From Candidatus Gemmiger stercoravium (lineage in GTDB: Bacteria > Bacillota > Clostridia > Oscillospirales > Ruminococcaceae), in the NCBI GenBank assembly GCA_019119835.1, contig DWWE01000069.1:1-34730 (forward strand): a stretch of DNA of 34,730 bases. Reading direction: 5' to 3'. The number at the start of each line of letters is the position of its first letter. Within the stretch, counting starts at the first letter, position 1. Position numbers and translations under genes: made by a program. A model generated the notes under the pieces. That model was not told the origin of the DNA, ran no database searches, and worked only from the letters and a program-made list of their open reading frames with translations. Of this stretch, positions 1 to 8,370 are shown piece after piece.

Positions 1-1542
1 GCCACCACCGAGAGCGGCGACGACGCCCTTGAGCCGGTGACCCTGAAGATCCTGTTCAAAGGCCCCAAGCCGGAAGGCTGGGACGCGGTGTACGAGGAAT
101 TCCTGAACCGCACCAGGGACACCCTGAACACTGAGCTGGACATGACCTTTGTGGAGCACGCCGACTACAAGGACAAACTCAACCTGGAAATGACCTCCGG
201 CGCGGACTACGACCTGGTGTTTGACGCCAGTTTCATCCACCTGAAGGAGCTGGCGGCCGACGGCTACTACGCCGACCTGTCCGCCTATTTCAACAACGAC
301 GAGTACCCGGGGCTGAAGGCGGCTTTCTCCCCCGAGACGATGGAGGCCAACAAGTGGTACGGCCAGATGTGCTACATCCCGCTGTTCCGGGCCTATGGCA
401 CCGGCATCCCGGTGGTGTACTACCGCCAGGACCTGGCCGACAGCTGGGGCGTCGGCACCATTGACAGCATGGAGGACCTGGAAGCCTACTGGGCCGCCGC
501 CAAGGAGAACGGGCTGATCCCCTTCTCGGCCCGGGATACCCGCGGCTTCTACCAGCTGTACACCATCACGGGTTCCTACCCGGAGACGGCGGACCGGGTC
601 AGCAGCGCCGAGGCCGGCGTGCAGAACTTCAACATCGCCGGCTGCACCTTCTGGACCTACATCCAGGACGGCGAGGTCAAAGCCTGCGCGCTGGAAGGCT
701 CCGGCGACGAGAATTTTGCCGACTTCCCCGAAGGGTACAACTACGACTTCGGCGCCGAGCGGTATGAGAAGTTTGCCGAGTGGCAGCAGGCCGGCTATGT
801 GAGCGCCGACTCGATGACCACCAAGGACGCCGACACCCCGTTCTGGGCCGGCCAGGCGGCCTCCACCATCGGCACGCTGGATGAGTACGAGAACAACGCC
901 AACAACATCACCACCTACTCCCCCGACGCGCAGCTCGCCACCTTCGTGTACATCGACTCCATCCGCAATATGGAGGAAGGCGCCTACCCCACCACCTACA
1001 TCGCCAACAACGGCATGGCGGTGCCGGCTTCCAGCAAGAACACCGACCGCACGATGAAGTTCCTTGACTGGATGTTTGCCGACGCGGCCAACCACGACCT
1101 GTTTGAACTGGGCATCGAGGGCACCGACTGGGAGGCCCTCGGCGAGGACCAGTACACCGACCTGACCGGCTATGCCTCCGCCTTCCCCGGGTACGGCTTC
1201 ACCTGGAACCCCAACTATGTCAAGTTCTCCAGCGCTTTGCCGGAGGATGTGCTGGCCTACCGCAAGTGGGAAACCCAGCAGACCAGCTTCACCGCCCAGC
1301 CGGTGACCGGCTTCTCCTTTGACTCCTCCTCCAGCGAGATGGCCACGATCACCGCCCAGGTCAAGGCGATCGCCGATATGGTGGGCACCACGAAGCTCCA
1401 CGGCATCGCCAGCGACGGGTCCAACACCTACGCAAGCATCAAGGAGATGCTCAAGGCCAATACCGACGCCTGCATGGCGGCCGGCGCGGACCAGATCATG
1501 GCCGAGCTGATCAGCCAGATCAACGCCCACCTGGCGGCGTAA
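1..1542 (+). CDS. Extracellular solute-binding protein of a carbohydrate ABC transporter (5' end cut off by window)
   Basis: The reading frame is open from the first base, and the first internal GTG (37) has no ribosome site, so the true start with its lipoprotein signal lies upstream of the window. The protein would be anchored outside the membrane, capturing oligosaccharide for the permeases encoded at 5277-7180. Visible support is the family pattern of type I sugar-binding proteins: an early LKILFKGPKPEGW strand, TSGADYDLVFDAS, a segment around GIPVVYYRQDLADSWGV that resembles the hinge region of LplA/YtcQ-type binding proteins, and a late AVPASSKNTDRTMKFLDWMF. The order binding protein, enzyme, LplB-type permease, YtcP-type permease supports the role. 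Substrate is inferred only from neighbouring enzymes (uronic acid-containing glycan). Stop TAA at 1540-1542. Confidence 0.88.
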   Translation, partial: ATTESGDDALEPVTLKILFKGPKPEGWDAVYEEFLNRTRDTLNTELDMTFVEHADYKDKLNLEMTSGADYDLVFDASFIHLKELAADGYYADLSAYFNNDEYPGLKAAFSPETMEANKWYGQMCYIPLFRAYGTGIPVVYYRQDLADSWGVGTIDSMEDLEAYWAAAKENGLIPFSARDTRGFYQLYTITGSYPETADRVSSAEAGVQNFNIAGCTFWTYIQDGEVKACALEGSGDENFADFPEGYNYDFGAERYEKFAEWQQAGYVSADSMTTKDADTPFWAGQAASTIGTLDEYENNANNITTYSPDAQLATFVYIDSIRNMEEGAYPTTYIANNGMAVPASSKNTDRTMKFLDWMFADAANHDLFELGIEGTDWEALGEDQYTDLTGYASAFPGYGFTWNPNYVKFSSALPEDVLAYRKWETQQTSFTAQPVTGFSFDSSSSEMATITAQVKAIADMVGTTKLHGIASDGSNTYASIKEMLKANTDACMAAGADQIMAELISQINAHLAA

Positions 1543-1582
1543 CGGAACACGGCAGGAGAAAAAGAGTTCACGACACAATCAG

Positions 1583-1609
1583 CGGGCGCCCCCAGCGGGC
1601 GCCCGTTGT
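1583..1609 (+). terminator. GC-rich hairpin between binding-protein gene and lyase gene (attenuator or weak terminator)
   Basis: A 9-bp perfect stem (1583-1591 with 1597-1605, CGGGCGCCC on the left arm) closes a 5-nt loop, and only TTGT follows. The short T stretch makes full termination doubtful. Placed after a binding-protein gene it would suit partial read-through, giving more binding protein than enzyme. That role is inference. Confidence 0.4.
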
Positions 1610-1629
1610 GCATGGATGAGGTGCTTTGT

Positions 1630-4600
1630 ATGCAGAAGAACATTGACCTGCTGGCCGAATGGCGGGCGCAGCCGCTGCCCGGCGGGGTGCGCCTGGCTTT
1701 CCCGGCGCCGCCGAACGCCCGCGGCTTTTATGATGCGGGCTTTGTGCGCCGCAGCGACGCCGCTTTTGACGGGATGGGCTGCTGGGGGCTCGCCCTGACC
1801 GTCTCGCTCGCCGCCCCCGGCGCCGTGACCGTCACGGTGGAGACCGCCGACCGGGGGCCGCTGACCCTCACCGCGGCGGTGCCGGCCGCCGGCCGCCGCA
1901 CCCTGCGGCTGCCCTGGCGGGATTTCCCGGTGGAGACCGCCGACGAGGCCGCCTGGCAGTTCATCACCGCCGTGGCCGTCACCGGCTGCACCCTCGAGTC
2001 TGCCCGGCTGCTGCGCACGCCGGGGCTGGCGGCCGAATGCCCGGTGCGGGGGCGGCACGCCCCGGCGGGGGGCACGGTGGTGTACCGGGTGACCCTGTAC
2101 AACCCCGGCCCCGACCCGGCGGCCGTGCAGCCCCGCCAGGTGTTTGCCGGCTGGGAGGGCATGGCGGCAGCCTTTGACCCGCCCGCCCTGACCCTGCCCC
2201 CGGACGGGGAGGGGACGGTCGCCGTCCGCCTGACCCTGCCCGCTGGCATGGCGCCTGGCGGGCACGAGGACACGGTGCTGCGGTTCGTGCCCAACGGCGA
2301 CGGCTCGTCCGCCGCCGAACTGCGCCTGTCCACCCTGTGCGAGCTGCCCCACCCCTACATTTACCACGATGCAGACGGCTGGGCCGCCGTGGCCGCCCGC
2401 CTGCGCGACCCCGTAAAGGGGGCCCGCTACCGACCCCAGTTTGAGCGCTGGCGCGCCGACGCCGATGCCTGGACCCCCGCGCCGCCCGCTCCCGGCCAGC
2501 CCTACTGCTATTACACCGACATCGAAGACTGCACGATGGCCTGCGGCTACCTTTACGCCATCACCGGCGAAAGGCGCTACGCCGAAAAGCTCGCCGCCTT
2601 CTTCCGATTTTTCACCGACGAACAGACCGGCTACCCGGCCCGGCTGCGCGGCTGCCACCAGAGCTATGTGCAGGAAGGGCACTTCTTCCAGCACCTGGCC
2701 ATCCCCTATGACCTGATCTGGGATTCCGGGGTGCTCACCCCCGCCGACCACGCCGCCATCGAGGGCTGCTTCCGGCTGTACATGGCGATGCTGGACAAGG
2801 ACATCCGCCGGGGGCATATCTCCAACTGGGTGCTGTCCGAAGTGACCGGCGCGCTCTACTGCGCCCTGGCCATCCAGGACTGGGCGCTGGCCGAGCGGTT
2901 CGCCTTCGGCCCCTGCGGGGTGGTGCAACAGTTCCGCTGCGGCACCTTTGGCGACGGCTGGTGGCACGAAGGGTCCATCGGCTACAACACCTGGGTGTCC
3001 AGCATGGTGCTGCATTGCGCCCGGGCGCTCAGGCCCTTCGGCATCGACCTGACCCATGCCTCCTTCCCGGTCAACTACAGCCGGTCGGTCAGTTCCTGCT
3101 ACGGCGGGGCGGCCGGGGCCCACCGGCAGGGCGGGGCGGCCGGGTCCGGTCCGGCGGCGCTTGGCCCCGGCGCCCCGGCCGACCTGCCCCCCTTCGGGAT
3201 GGTCAACGAAAAATGGGGCGGCTGGCGGCGCAACGCCCTGCGCATCCGGGATCTGTTCGACGCGCCGCTGCCCTTCCTTGACTGGCGGGGGGTGATGTTC
3301 GGGGTCAACGATTCGGACGAGAAGACCATCGACGGGGTCCATTTCGGCTCCACCTACGACCTGGCCTACACCTGCTACGGGGAGGACGCCTACCGGCGGG
3401 TGATCCGCAGCTTTGCGGCGCCCGACCCGGTGTTCGGGGTGGACCTGACCGAAGACAAGCCCGACCCGCCCCTGCCCGCGGCCGCCTGTTCGGACAACAT
3501 GGGGCTGATCCTGCTGCGCAGCCGCACCCCCGGCCGCCCGGCCGCCGACCAGCTGCAGGCCGCGCTGCACTACGGCAGCCACGGCGGGGCCCACGGGCAC
3601 TTTGACATCGGCAACCTGCTTTCGGTCATGCGCTGCGGCCGCAGCCTGTATAACCCCGAGTGCAACTGGTGGGGGTACCGGCACTTCCTGTACAAATGGC
3701 ATGTGCAGAACTCCTTGACCAAAAACCTGGTCAATGTGGACGACAAGATGCAGCTGCCGGCGCCCTCCCGCCGGCTCCTGCTGTACAGCGGCGAGGCGCT
3801 GCAGGCCGCCGCCCTTGAATGGCGCTGCCAGTGGGCCTGGCCCCCCTACGGCGGGATGGACTACGACGATTCCCCCGGGGATTTCGCCAAGCGGCTGCGG
3901 ATGAACGTGGCCTGGTTCCCGGTGGACCGGTCGCTGCCCTACGCCAGGCTCACCGGCTTCACCGAGCCGGTGCTGCAAAGGCGGGTGCTGGCTGTGACCG
4001 ACGACTACCTGGTGCTGTTCGACTATGCCGCCGGCGAGACCGACCACCAGTACGAGACGACCTTCCAGCTCAAGGGGCTGCGCAGCCTGGACGCCCCGCG
4101 GCTCACCGACCTGGGGCACACCGACCAGTATTCCACCATACCCGCCTGCGACGGGCAGATGATCACCGACTGCCGCTGGTATGCGGCGGAGGGGGGCAGT
4201 GTGGCCCGGTTCTGCCAGCACTTTGCCGGTGACGACGGGGTGCAGCGGGGCGAGCGGAGCGGGCACAACATCCCCGGTGTGCTGCACACCGACGTCTACA
4301 CCGCCTGGCCCCCCGCCACCACCCAGGTCACCGGCCAGACCGCCACCTACTTTGGCTGGCCTGCCGACCGGGACGGCTACAACCTGCCGCTGTGCTGGCG
4401 GGCCGAGGCGGACGGCGAGACGCTGGCCGAAGGCAGCCTGGACGCCTGGGTGCTGGGCCGGCAGGAACTGGCGGTTGACCTGGCCGGCCGGCGCACCCTG
4501 GCGCTGTGCATCAGCCAGGGGGATGTGCAGGACGAGAAGGGCCGGCCGGTGCGCACCCCGGCGGCGGCCTTCTGGGCCGGGGCGGTGCTGACGATGGCCG

Positions 4601-5124
4601 ACGGGACCGCCCGGCGGCTGGCCGACCTGCCCTATGAGAGCGACAACACCGACCCGGGCCGGGGCATCGGCCGGGACTATGCCGGCGGCCGGGTGACCAT
4701 CATGGGGCGGGAATACCCCGACGCCATCCCCGCCAGCCCGCGCAGCCACAACCGGGAAGGCCGGCTGACCTGGCAGCTGCCGGCCGGCGTGGTGCGGCTG
4801 CGGGCGGCGGTGGGGGCGGACGCCTTCCCCGGCGACGAGGGCGAGAACCGCCGCTTTTACGCGGTGCGCGCCCCCCGCGGGCGTACGGCCCGGTTCGTTA
4901 CGGTCATCGAGCCCTACGAGAGCCGCCGGATGGTGCGCACCGTCCGGGCCGAGAGCGCCGACGAGCTGACCGTGACCCTGGCCGACGGCCGGGTGCAGCG
5001 GCTGACCCTGACCGGCCTTGAGGCCGGCGCGCCCGACCTGACCCTTGCGGAGACCGGCGGCCCCGCGCCCCGGCGGGAGACCGCGTCCCCCGACTGCGGC
5101 CCGACTGCGGAAAGTGAAGTTTGA
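1630..5124 (+). CDS. Heparinase II/III-like polysaccharide lyase, large multidomain, cytoplasmic
   Basis: Predicted uronic-acid polysaccharide/oligosaccharide lyase of 1164 aa. The start at 1630 is preferred because GAGG (1618-1621) sits 8 nt upstream; in-frame TTG 1606 and ATG 1612 lack such a site. There is no signal peptide, so it should act inside the cell on imported chains. Residues about 1-135 look like a beta-sandwich carbohydrate-binding module, and 145-235 resemble a NEW3/CARDB-like beta domain (YRVTLYNPGPDP). An alpha-helical toroid runs from about 245 to 480 with ISNW near 397-400 and WWHEGSIGYN near 444-453, the pattern of the lyase active-site Tyr/Glu region. A heparinase II/III-type beta domain then has HGGAHGHFDIGN near 650. 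Residues about 480-520 include a Gly/Ala-rich insertion (GGAAGAHRQGG) unlike the rest. Exact substrate (glycosaminoglycan, glucuronan or other) cannot be told from sequence. Confidence 0.82.
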   Translation: MQKNIDLLAEWRAQPLPGGVRLAFPAPPNARGFYDAGFVRRSDAAFDGMGCWGLALTVSLAAPGAVTVTVETADRGPLTLTAAVPAAGRRTLRLPWRDFPVETADEAAWQFITAVAVTGCTLESARLLRTPGLAAECPVRGRHAPAGGTVVYRVTLYNPGPDPAAVQPRQVFAGWEGMAAAFDPPALTLPPDGEGTVAVRLTLPAGMAPGGHEDTVLRFVPNGDGSSAAELRLSTLCELPHPYIYHDADGWAAVAARLRDPVKGARYRPQFERWRADADAWTPAPPAPGQPYCYYTDIEDCTMACGYLYAITGERRYAEKLAAFFRFFTDEQTGYPARLRGCHQSYVQEGHFFQHLAIPYDLIWDSGVLTPADHAAIEGCFRLYMAMLDKDIRRGHISNWVLSEVTGALYCALAIQDWALAERFAFGPCGVVQQFRCGTFGDGWWHEGSIGYNTWVSSMVLHCARALRPFGIDLTHASFPVNYSRSVSSCYGGAAGAHRQGGAAGSGPAALGPGAPADLPPFGMVNEKWGGWRRNALRIRDLFDAPLPFLDWRGVMFGVNDSDEKTIDGVHFGSTYDLAYTCYGEDAYRRVIRSFAAPDPVFGVDLTEDKPDPPLPAAACSDNMGLILLRSRTPGRPAADQLQAALHYGSHGGAHGHFDIGNLLSVMRCGRSLYNPECNWWGYRHFLYKWHVQNSLTKNLVNVDDKMQLPAPSRRLLLYSGEALQAAALEWRCQWAWPPYGGMDYDDSPGDFAKRLRMNVAWFPVDRSLPYARLTGFTEPVLQRRVLAVTDDYLVLFDYAAGETDHQYETTFQLKGLRSLDAPRLTDLGHTDQYSTIPACDGQMITDCRWYAAEGGSVARFCQHFAGDDGVQRGERSGHNIPGVLHTDVYTAWPPATTQVTGQTATYFGWPADRDGYNLPLCWRAEADGETLAEGSLDAWVLGRQELAVDLAGRRTLALCISQGDVQDEKGRPVRTPAAAFWAGAVLTMADGTARRLADLPYESDNTDPGRGIGRDYAGGRVTIMGREYPDAIPASPRSHNREGRLTWQLPAGVVRLRAAVGADAFPGDEGENRRFYAVRAPRGRTARFVTVIEPYESRRMVRTVRAESADELTVTLADGRVQRLTLTGLEAGAPDLTLAETGGPAPRRETASPDCGPTAESEV

Positions 5125-5190
5125 AATGCAGCGCCCGCCCCCCGCGCCTCCCCGAAAAGTAACGATGCGCCCCAGCGTAAAAAGATCGTA

Positions 5191-5219
5191 TTTTTTCCGC
5201 CGGACAGCCCTGGTATACT
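5191..5219 (+). promoter_or_regulatory. Predicted extended -10 promoter for the permease-glycosidase operon
   Basis: TATACT at 5214-5219 is preceded by TGG, giving the TGnTATACT extended -10. The -35 position 17 nt upstream is a T-run (5191-5196), a weak match. It lies in the 152-bp gap after the lyase gene, suggesting that 5277-12188 can be transcribed apart from the binding-protein gene. Confidence 0.45.
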
Positions 5220-5276
5220 GGGCGCAGAAAAGCAAGCAGGGGCAAGCCCCGCGCCACAAGAGAAAGGATGGTTCCC

Positions 5277-6248
5277 GTGCCTACCGCAGCCAAAACCAAA
5301 AAGCGCCCGCGCAAGTCGGGCGAAGGCGGCCTTGTCGCCAACTTCCGCTATGACCTGAAGAACAACAAGGGCCTGCTGGGCCTGACCCTGCCGGCCGTGG
5401 CCTGGTTCCTGGTGTTCGCCTACGCGCCGATGCTGGGCCTGGTCATCGCCTTCCAGAAATACAGCCCGGCCAAGGGGATTTTCGGGTCGGAGTTCGTCTT
5501 CCTTGACAACTTCCGCTTCTTCTTCGGCTCCCAGGACTTTGTCCGGGTCACCGTCAACACCCTGCTCCTGAACACCCTGTTCATCCTGGCCACCAACTTT
5601 GTGGCCATCCTGATGGCCATTGCCCTGTCCGAGATCAAGAACAAGTATTTCAAAAAGGTCAGCCAGAGCGTCATCATCCTGCCCCACTTCATCTCCTGGA
5701 CCGTTGTCGCGCTGCTCATCGAAGCCTTCCTGAAAACCGAGGGCGGGTTCGTGAACAACATCCTCGCCGCCTTCGGGGCCGAACCGATCAAGTTCATGCA
5801 GACCCCGGAACTCTGGCCGGCCATCCTCACCATCCTGCGGGTGTGGCAGGGGGCGGGGTACTCCTCCATCGTTTATTTGGCGGCCATCACCGGCTTTGAC
5901 CAGAGCATGTACGAGGCCGCCCGGGTGGACGGCGCCACCCGGCTGCAGTGCATCACCCGCATCACCCTGCCGCTGCTGCGCCCCACCATTGTGCTGCTGC
6001 TGCTCATGGCGGTGGGCAAGATCTTCAACGGCGATTTCGGCATGGTCTATGCCATTGTGGGCAACAACACCCTGCTTTACCCCACCACCGACATCATCGA
6101 CACCTATGTCTACCGCCAGCTGATGGAACAGTCCAACATGGGCATGAGCTCGGCCGTCGGGCTCTGGCAGTCGATCATGGGCTTCATCATGGTGGTCATC
6201 ATGAACAAGGTCACCAAAAAGATCGACAGCGATTCGGCGCTGTTCTGA
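5277..6248 (+). CDS. ABC sugar transporter permease, LplB type
   Basis: Membrane permease of about 323 aa for oligosaccharide import, pairing with the product of the next gene. I place the start at GTG 5277 because AGAAAGGA (5261-5268) is then 8 nt upstream; ATG 5268 overlaps that site and would have no spacer. A Lys/Arg-rich N-terminus precedes six hydrophobic stretches, the first being GLTLPAVAWFLVFAYAPMLG. The cytoplasmic coupling (EAA) loop is clear: EAARVDGATRLQCITRITLP. Length and loop position match LplB/aldouronate-type permeases. No ATPase gene is visible in this cluster, as is common for LplB/YtcP-type systems that borrow a shared MsmX-like ATPase. Confidence 0.9.
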   Translation: MPTAAKTKKRPRKSGEGGLVANFRYDLKNNKGLLGLTLPAVAWFLVFAYAPMLGLVIAFQKYSPAKGIFGSEFVFLDNFRFFFGSQDFVRVTVNTLLLNTLFILATNFVAILMAIALSEIKNKYFKKVSQSVIILPHFISWTVVALLIEAFLKTEGGFVNNILAAFGAEPIKFMQTPELWPAILTILRVWQGAGYSSIVYLAAITGFDQSMYEAARVDGATRLQCITRITLPLLRPTIVLLLLMAVGKIFNGDFGMVYAIVGNNTLLYPTTDIIDTYVYRQLMEQSNMGMSSAVGLWQSIMGFIMVVIMNKVTKKIDSDSALF

Positions 6249-6268
6249 ATACAGAAGGAGGTTTTACC

Positions 6269-7180
6269 ATGTCCCGTCCTGCAACCTTCGAGCGTAACAA
6301 GATCCGGGTCACCGCCGGGGACCGCGCCGTGTCGCTGGTGTTCGGCGCGCTGGTCACGCTGTTCGCCCTGGCCTGCCTGCTGCCCTTTGTGCTGGTGGTG
6401 TCCGCCGCCTTCACCGAGGAGACCGCCCTGGTCAAAAACGGCTATCAGCTCCTGCCCAGCGAGTTCTCCCTCAACGCATTCAAGCTGCTGTCCCAGACAA
6501 ACAACGTGCTGGACGCCTACAAGGTCACCATCTTCATCACGGTGGCGGGCACGCTGCTGTCCATGCTCTGCACCTGCGCCATCGCCTACGCGCTGTCCTG
6601 CCAGAACTTCCGCAGCCGGGGGGCGCTGTCCATGTTCTGCTACTTCACCATGCTGTTCAACGGCGGCCTGGTGGCCACCTACCTGATGAACACCCAGGTG
6701 CTCCACCTGCGGGACAACATCCTGGTGCTGATCCTGCCCAGCATGCTCAGCGCCTACAACATCTTTTTGATGCGCAACTTCTTTTCCGGCATACCGGCCA
6801 GCCTGTCCGAAGCCGCCAAGCTGGACGGCGCCACCGACATGCAGATCCTGTTCCGGGTGATCCTGCCCATCTCGACGCCGGGCATCGCCACCGTGGGCCT
6901 GTTCTATGCCCTCAGCTACTGGAACGAATGGTACAAGTGCATGCTGTACATCAGCGAGGAAAAACTCTACACCCTGCAATACCTGATCATGCGGATCATG
7001 CGGCAGATCAACTACGCCTCTACTGTGCCGGCGGATGTCAACCTCTACCAGGGCGCGCTGCCCACCTACTCCTTCCGCATGGCGGCGGTGGTGGCGGCCA
7101 TCGGGCCCATCATCCTGCTTTACCCGTTCGTGCAGAAGTATTTCACCTCCGGCCTGACCGTCGGCTCGGTCAAAGGCTGA
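6269..7180 (+). CDS. ABC sugar transporter permease, YtcP/LplC type
   Basis: Second membrane permease of the importer (303 aa). The start at ATG 6269 follows GAAGGAGG (6254-6261) at good spacing, 20 bp after the previous stop; longer in-frame readings overlap the upstream permease gene and are not credible. The N-terminal segment GDRAVSLVFGALVTLFALAC is followed by LPFVLVVSAAF, then the typical long periplasm-side loop, and a coupling motif SEAAKLDGATDMQILFRVIL. The C-terminus YPFVQKYFTSGLTVGSVKG is characteristic of YtcP-family permeases. It is translated with the upstream permease and followed 17 bp later by the GH88 gene, tying uptake to intracellular breakdown. Confidence 0.92.
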   Translation: MSRPATFERNKIRVTAGDRAVSLVFGALVTLFALACLLPFVLVVSAAFTEETALVKNGYQLLPSEFSLNAFKLLSQTNNVLDAYKVTIFITVAGTLLSMLCTCAIAYALSCQNFRSRGALSMFCYFTMLFNGGLVATYLMNTQVLHLRDNILVLILPSMLSAYNIFLMRNFFSGIPASLSEAAKLDGATDMQILFRVILPISTPGIATVGLFYALSYWNEWYKCMLYISEEKLYTLQYLIMRIMRQINYASTVPADVNLYQGALPTYSFRMAAVVAAIGPIILLYPFVQKYFTSGLTVGSVKG

Positions 7181-7197
7181 ACGGAAAGGAGACCCTT

Positions 7198-8346
7198 ATG
7201 CGGCAAGACACTCCTCTCTGGGCAGCCGGGACGGCTGACCGGTTCACGGCCAAGCTGCGGGAGGTCTGCCGGCGCAGCGCCGGCAAGATCCCGGCCCGGG
7301 CCATCGACGGCGTGCATGACAACAAGGCCGACGGCCGGGCGTACAACCCGGACGACGGGCTGTGCTGGTGGACAAACGGCTTCTGGGCCGGGATGCTCTG
7401 GCGCGCCTTTGCCAAGACCGGCGAAGCTGCCTTTGCCGAGGCCGCCCGCTCTACCGAGGTGCAGCTGGACGCCTGCTTCACAACCGGCTTTTACGGCCTG
7501 CACCATGACGTGGGCTTCATGTGGCTGCCCAGCGCCGTGGCCGACTATCGCCTGACCGGCGACCCGGACGCCCGCCGCCGCGGCCTGCACGCGGCCAGCC
7601 TGCTGGCCGGGCGGTTCAACCCGGCCGGGTTCATCCGCGCTTGGAACGACATCCCCGGCCAGGACAGCGACACCCGGGGCTGGGTCATCATCGACAGCCT
7701 GCTCAACATCCCGCTGCTCTACTGGGCCGGCGAGGAGACCGGCGACCCCCGCTATGCCAGGATCGCCCGCATCCACGCCGACACCGTTGCCGCCAACTTT
7801 GTGCGGCTGGACGGCAGCGTGCGCCACATCGTGGAGTTTGACCCCGACACCGGCGCCTTTGTGCGGGAACACGGCGGCCAGGGCTACGCCCGGGGCTCCA
7901 GCTGGACCCGGGGCCAGGCCTGGGGGCTGTACGGCTTTGCCCTGAGCGCCCGGCGCACCGGCGCGGTGCGCTACCTGGCCATGGCCGAAAAGATCGCTGC
8001 CTGCTTCATCGCCCACATCCCGGAAAACGGGCAGATCCCGGTGGATTTCTGCCAGCCGGCCGAGCCCGATTACAAGGACGACATCGCGGCGGCCGCCGCG
8101 GCCTGCGGGCTGCTTCTGCTGGCCCGCCTGGCCCCGGCCGAAGCCGAACGCTACACCGCCGCTGCCGAAACGCTGCTCCGCCGCCTGGCCGACACCGCCG
8201 ACTGGGATCCGGACCATGACGGCTTTTTGCGCAACTGCTCGGCCGATTACCACGGCCAGCTCCACAACGTCAACTACACCTACGGCGACGCCTTTTTCTA
8301 TGAAGCGCTGCTGGCCCTGGCCGGCTGCGGCGTCGATCTGTGGTGA
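7198..8346 (+). CDS. GH88 unsaturated glucuronyl hydrolase
   Basis: Cytoplasmic enzyme (382 aa) that removes the 4,5-unsaturated uronic acid left at the non-reducing end by a polysaccharide lyase. The start ATG 7198 has AAAGGAG just upstream. Family marks are: CWWTNGFWAGMLW (56-68); HHDVGFM with Asp104, corresponding to one essential Asp of the Bacillus GL1 enzyme; GWVIIDSLLNIPLL with Asp166, the second Asp; and GYARGSSWTRGQAWGLYG (229-246), the RGQAW segment of the active-site wall. Length and the alpha6/alpha6-barrel pattern fit GH88. Pairing with the lyase at 1630-5124 explains the pathway: lyase makes the double bond, GH88 hydrolyses the product. GH105 (rhamnogalacturonyl hydrolase) is the main alternative and is less likely from these motifs. 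Confidence 0.88.
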   Translation: MRQDTPLWAAGTADRFTAKLREVCRRSAGKIPARAIDGVHDNKADGRAYNPDDGLCWWTNGFWAGMLWRAFAKTGEAAFAEAARSTEVQLDACFTTGFYGLHHDVGFMWLPSAVADYRLTGDPDARRRGLHAASLLAGRFNPAGFIRAWNDIPGQDSDTRGWVIIDSLLNIPLLYWAGEETGDPRYARIARIHADTVAANFVRLDGSVRHIVEFDPDTGAFVREHGGQGYARGSSWTRGQAWGLYGFALSARRTGAVRYLAMAEKIAACFIAHIPENGQIPVDFCQPAEPDYKDDIAAAAAACGLLLLARLAPAEAERYTAAAETLLRRLADTADWDPDHDGFLRNCSADYHGQLHNVNYTYGDAFFYEALLALAGCGVDLW

Positions 8347-8370
8347 GATCCACAGCAAAGAGGACACCCC

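Noticed and set aside
37-39. GTG as start of the first gene
   Set aside because: No ribosome site, frame open to base 1, and binding proteins need a signal sequence upstream.
1579-5259. Minus-strand open frame of 1226 codons opposite the lyase gene
   Set aside because: Low-complexity Gly/Pro/His/Arg-rich product caused by high GC; the opposite strand has clear lyase motifs and a ribosome site.
5948-6268. Long N-terminal extension of the second permease
   Set aside because: Overlaps the first permease in another frame, His-rich nonsense; ATG 6269 has a strong ribosome site.
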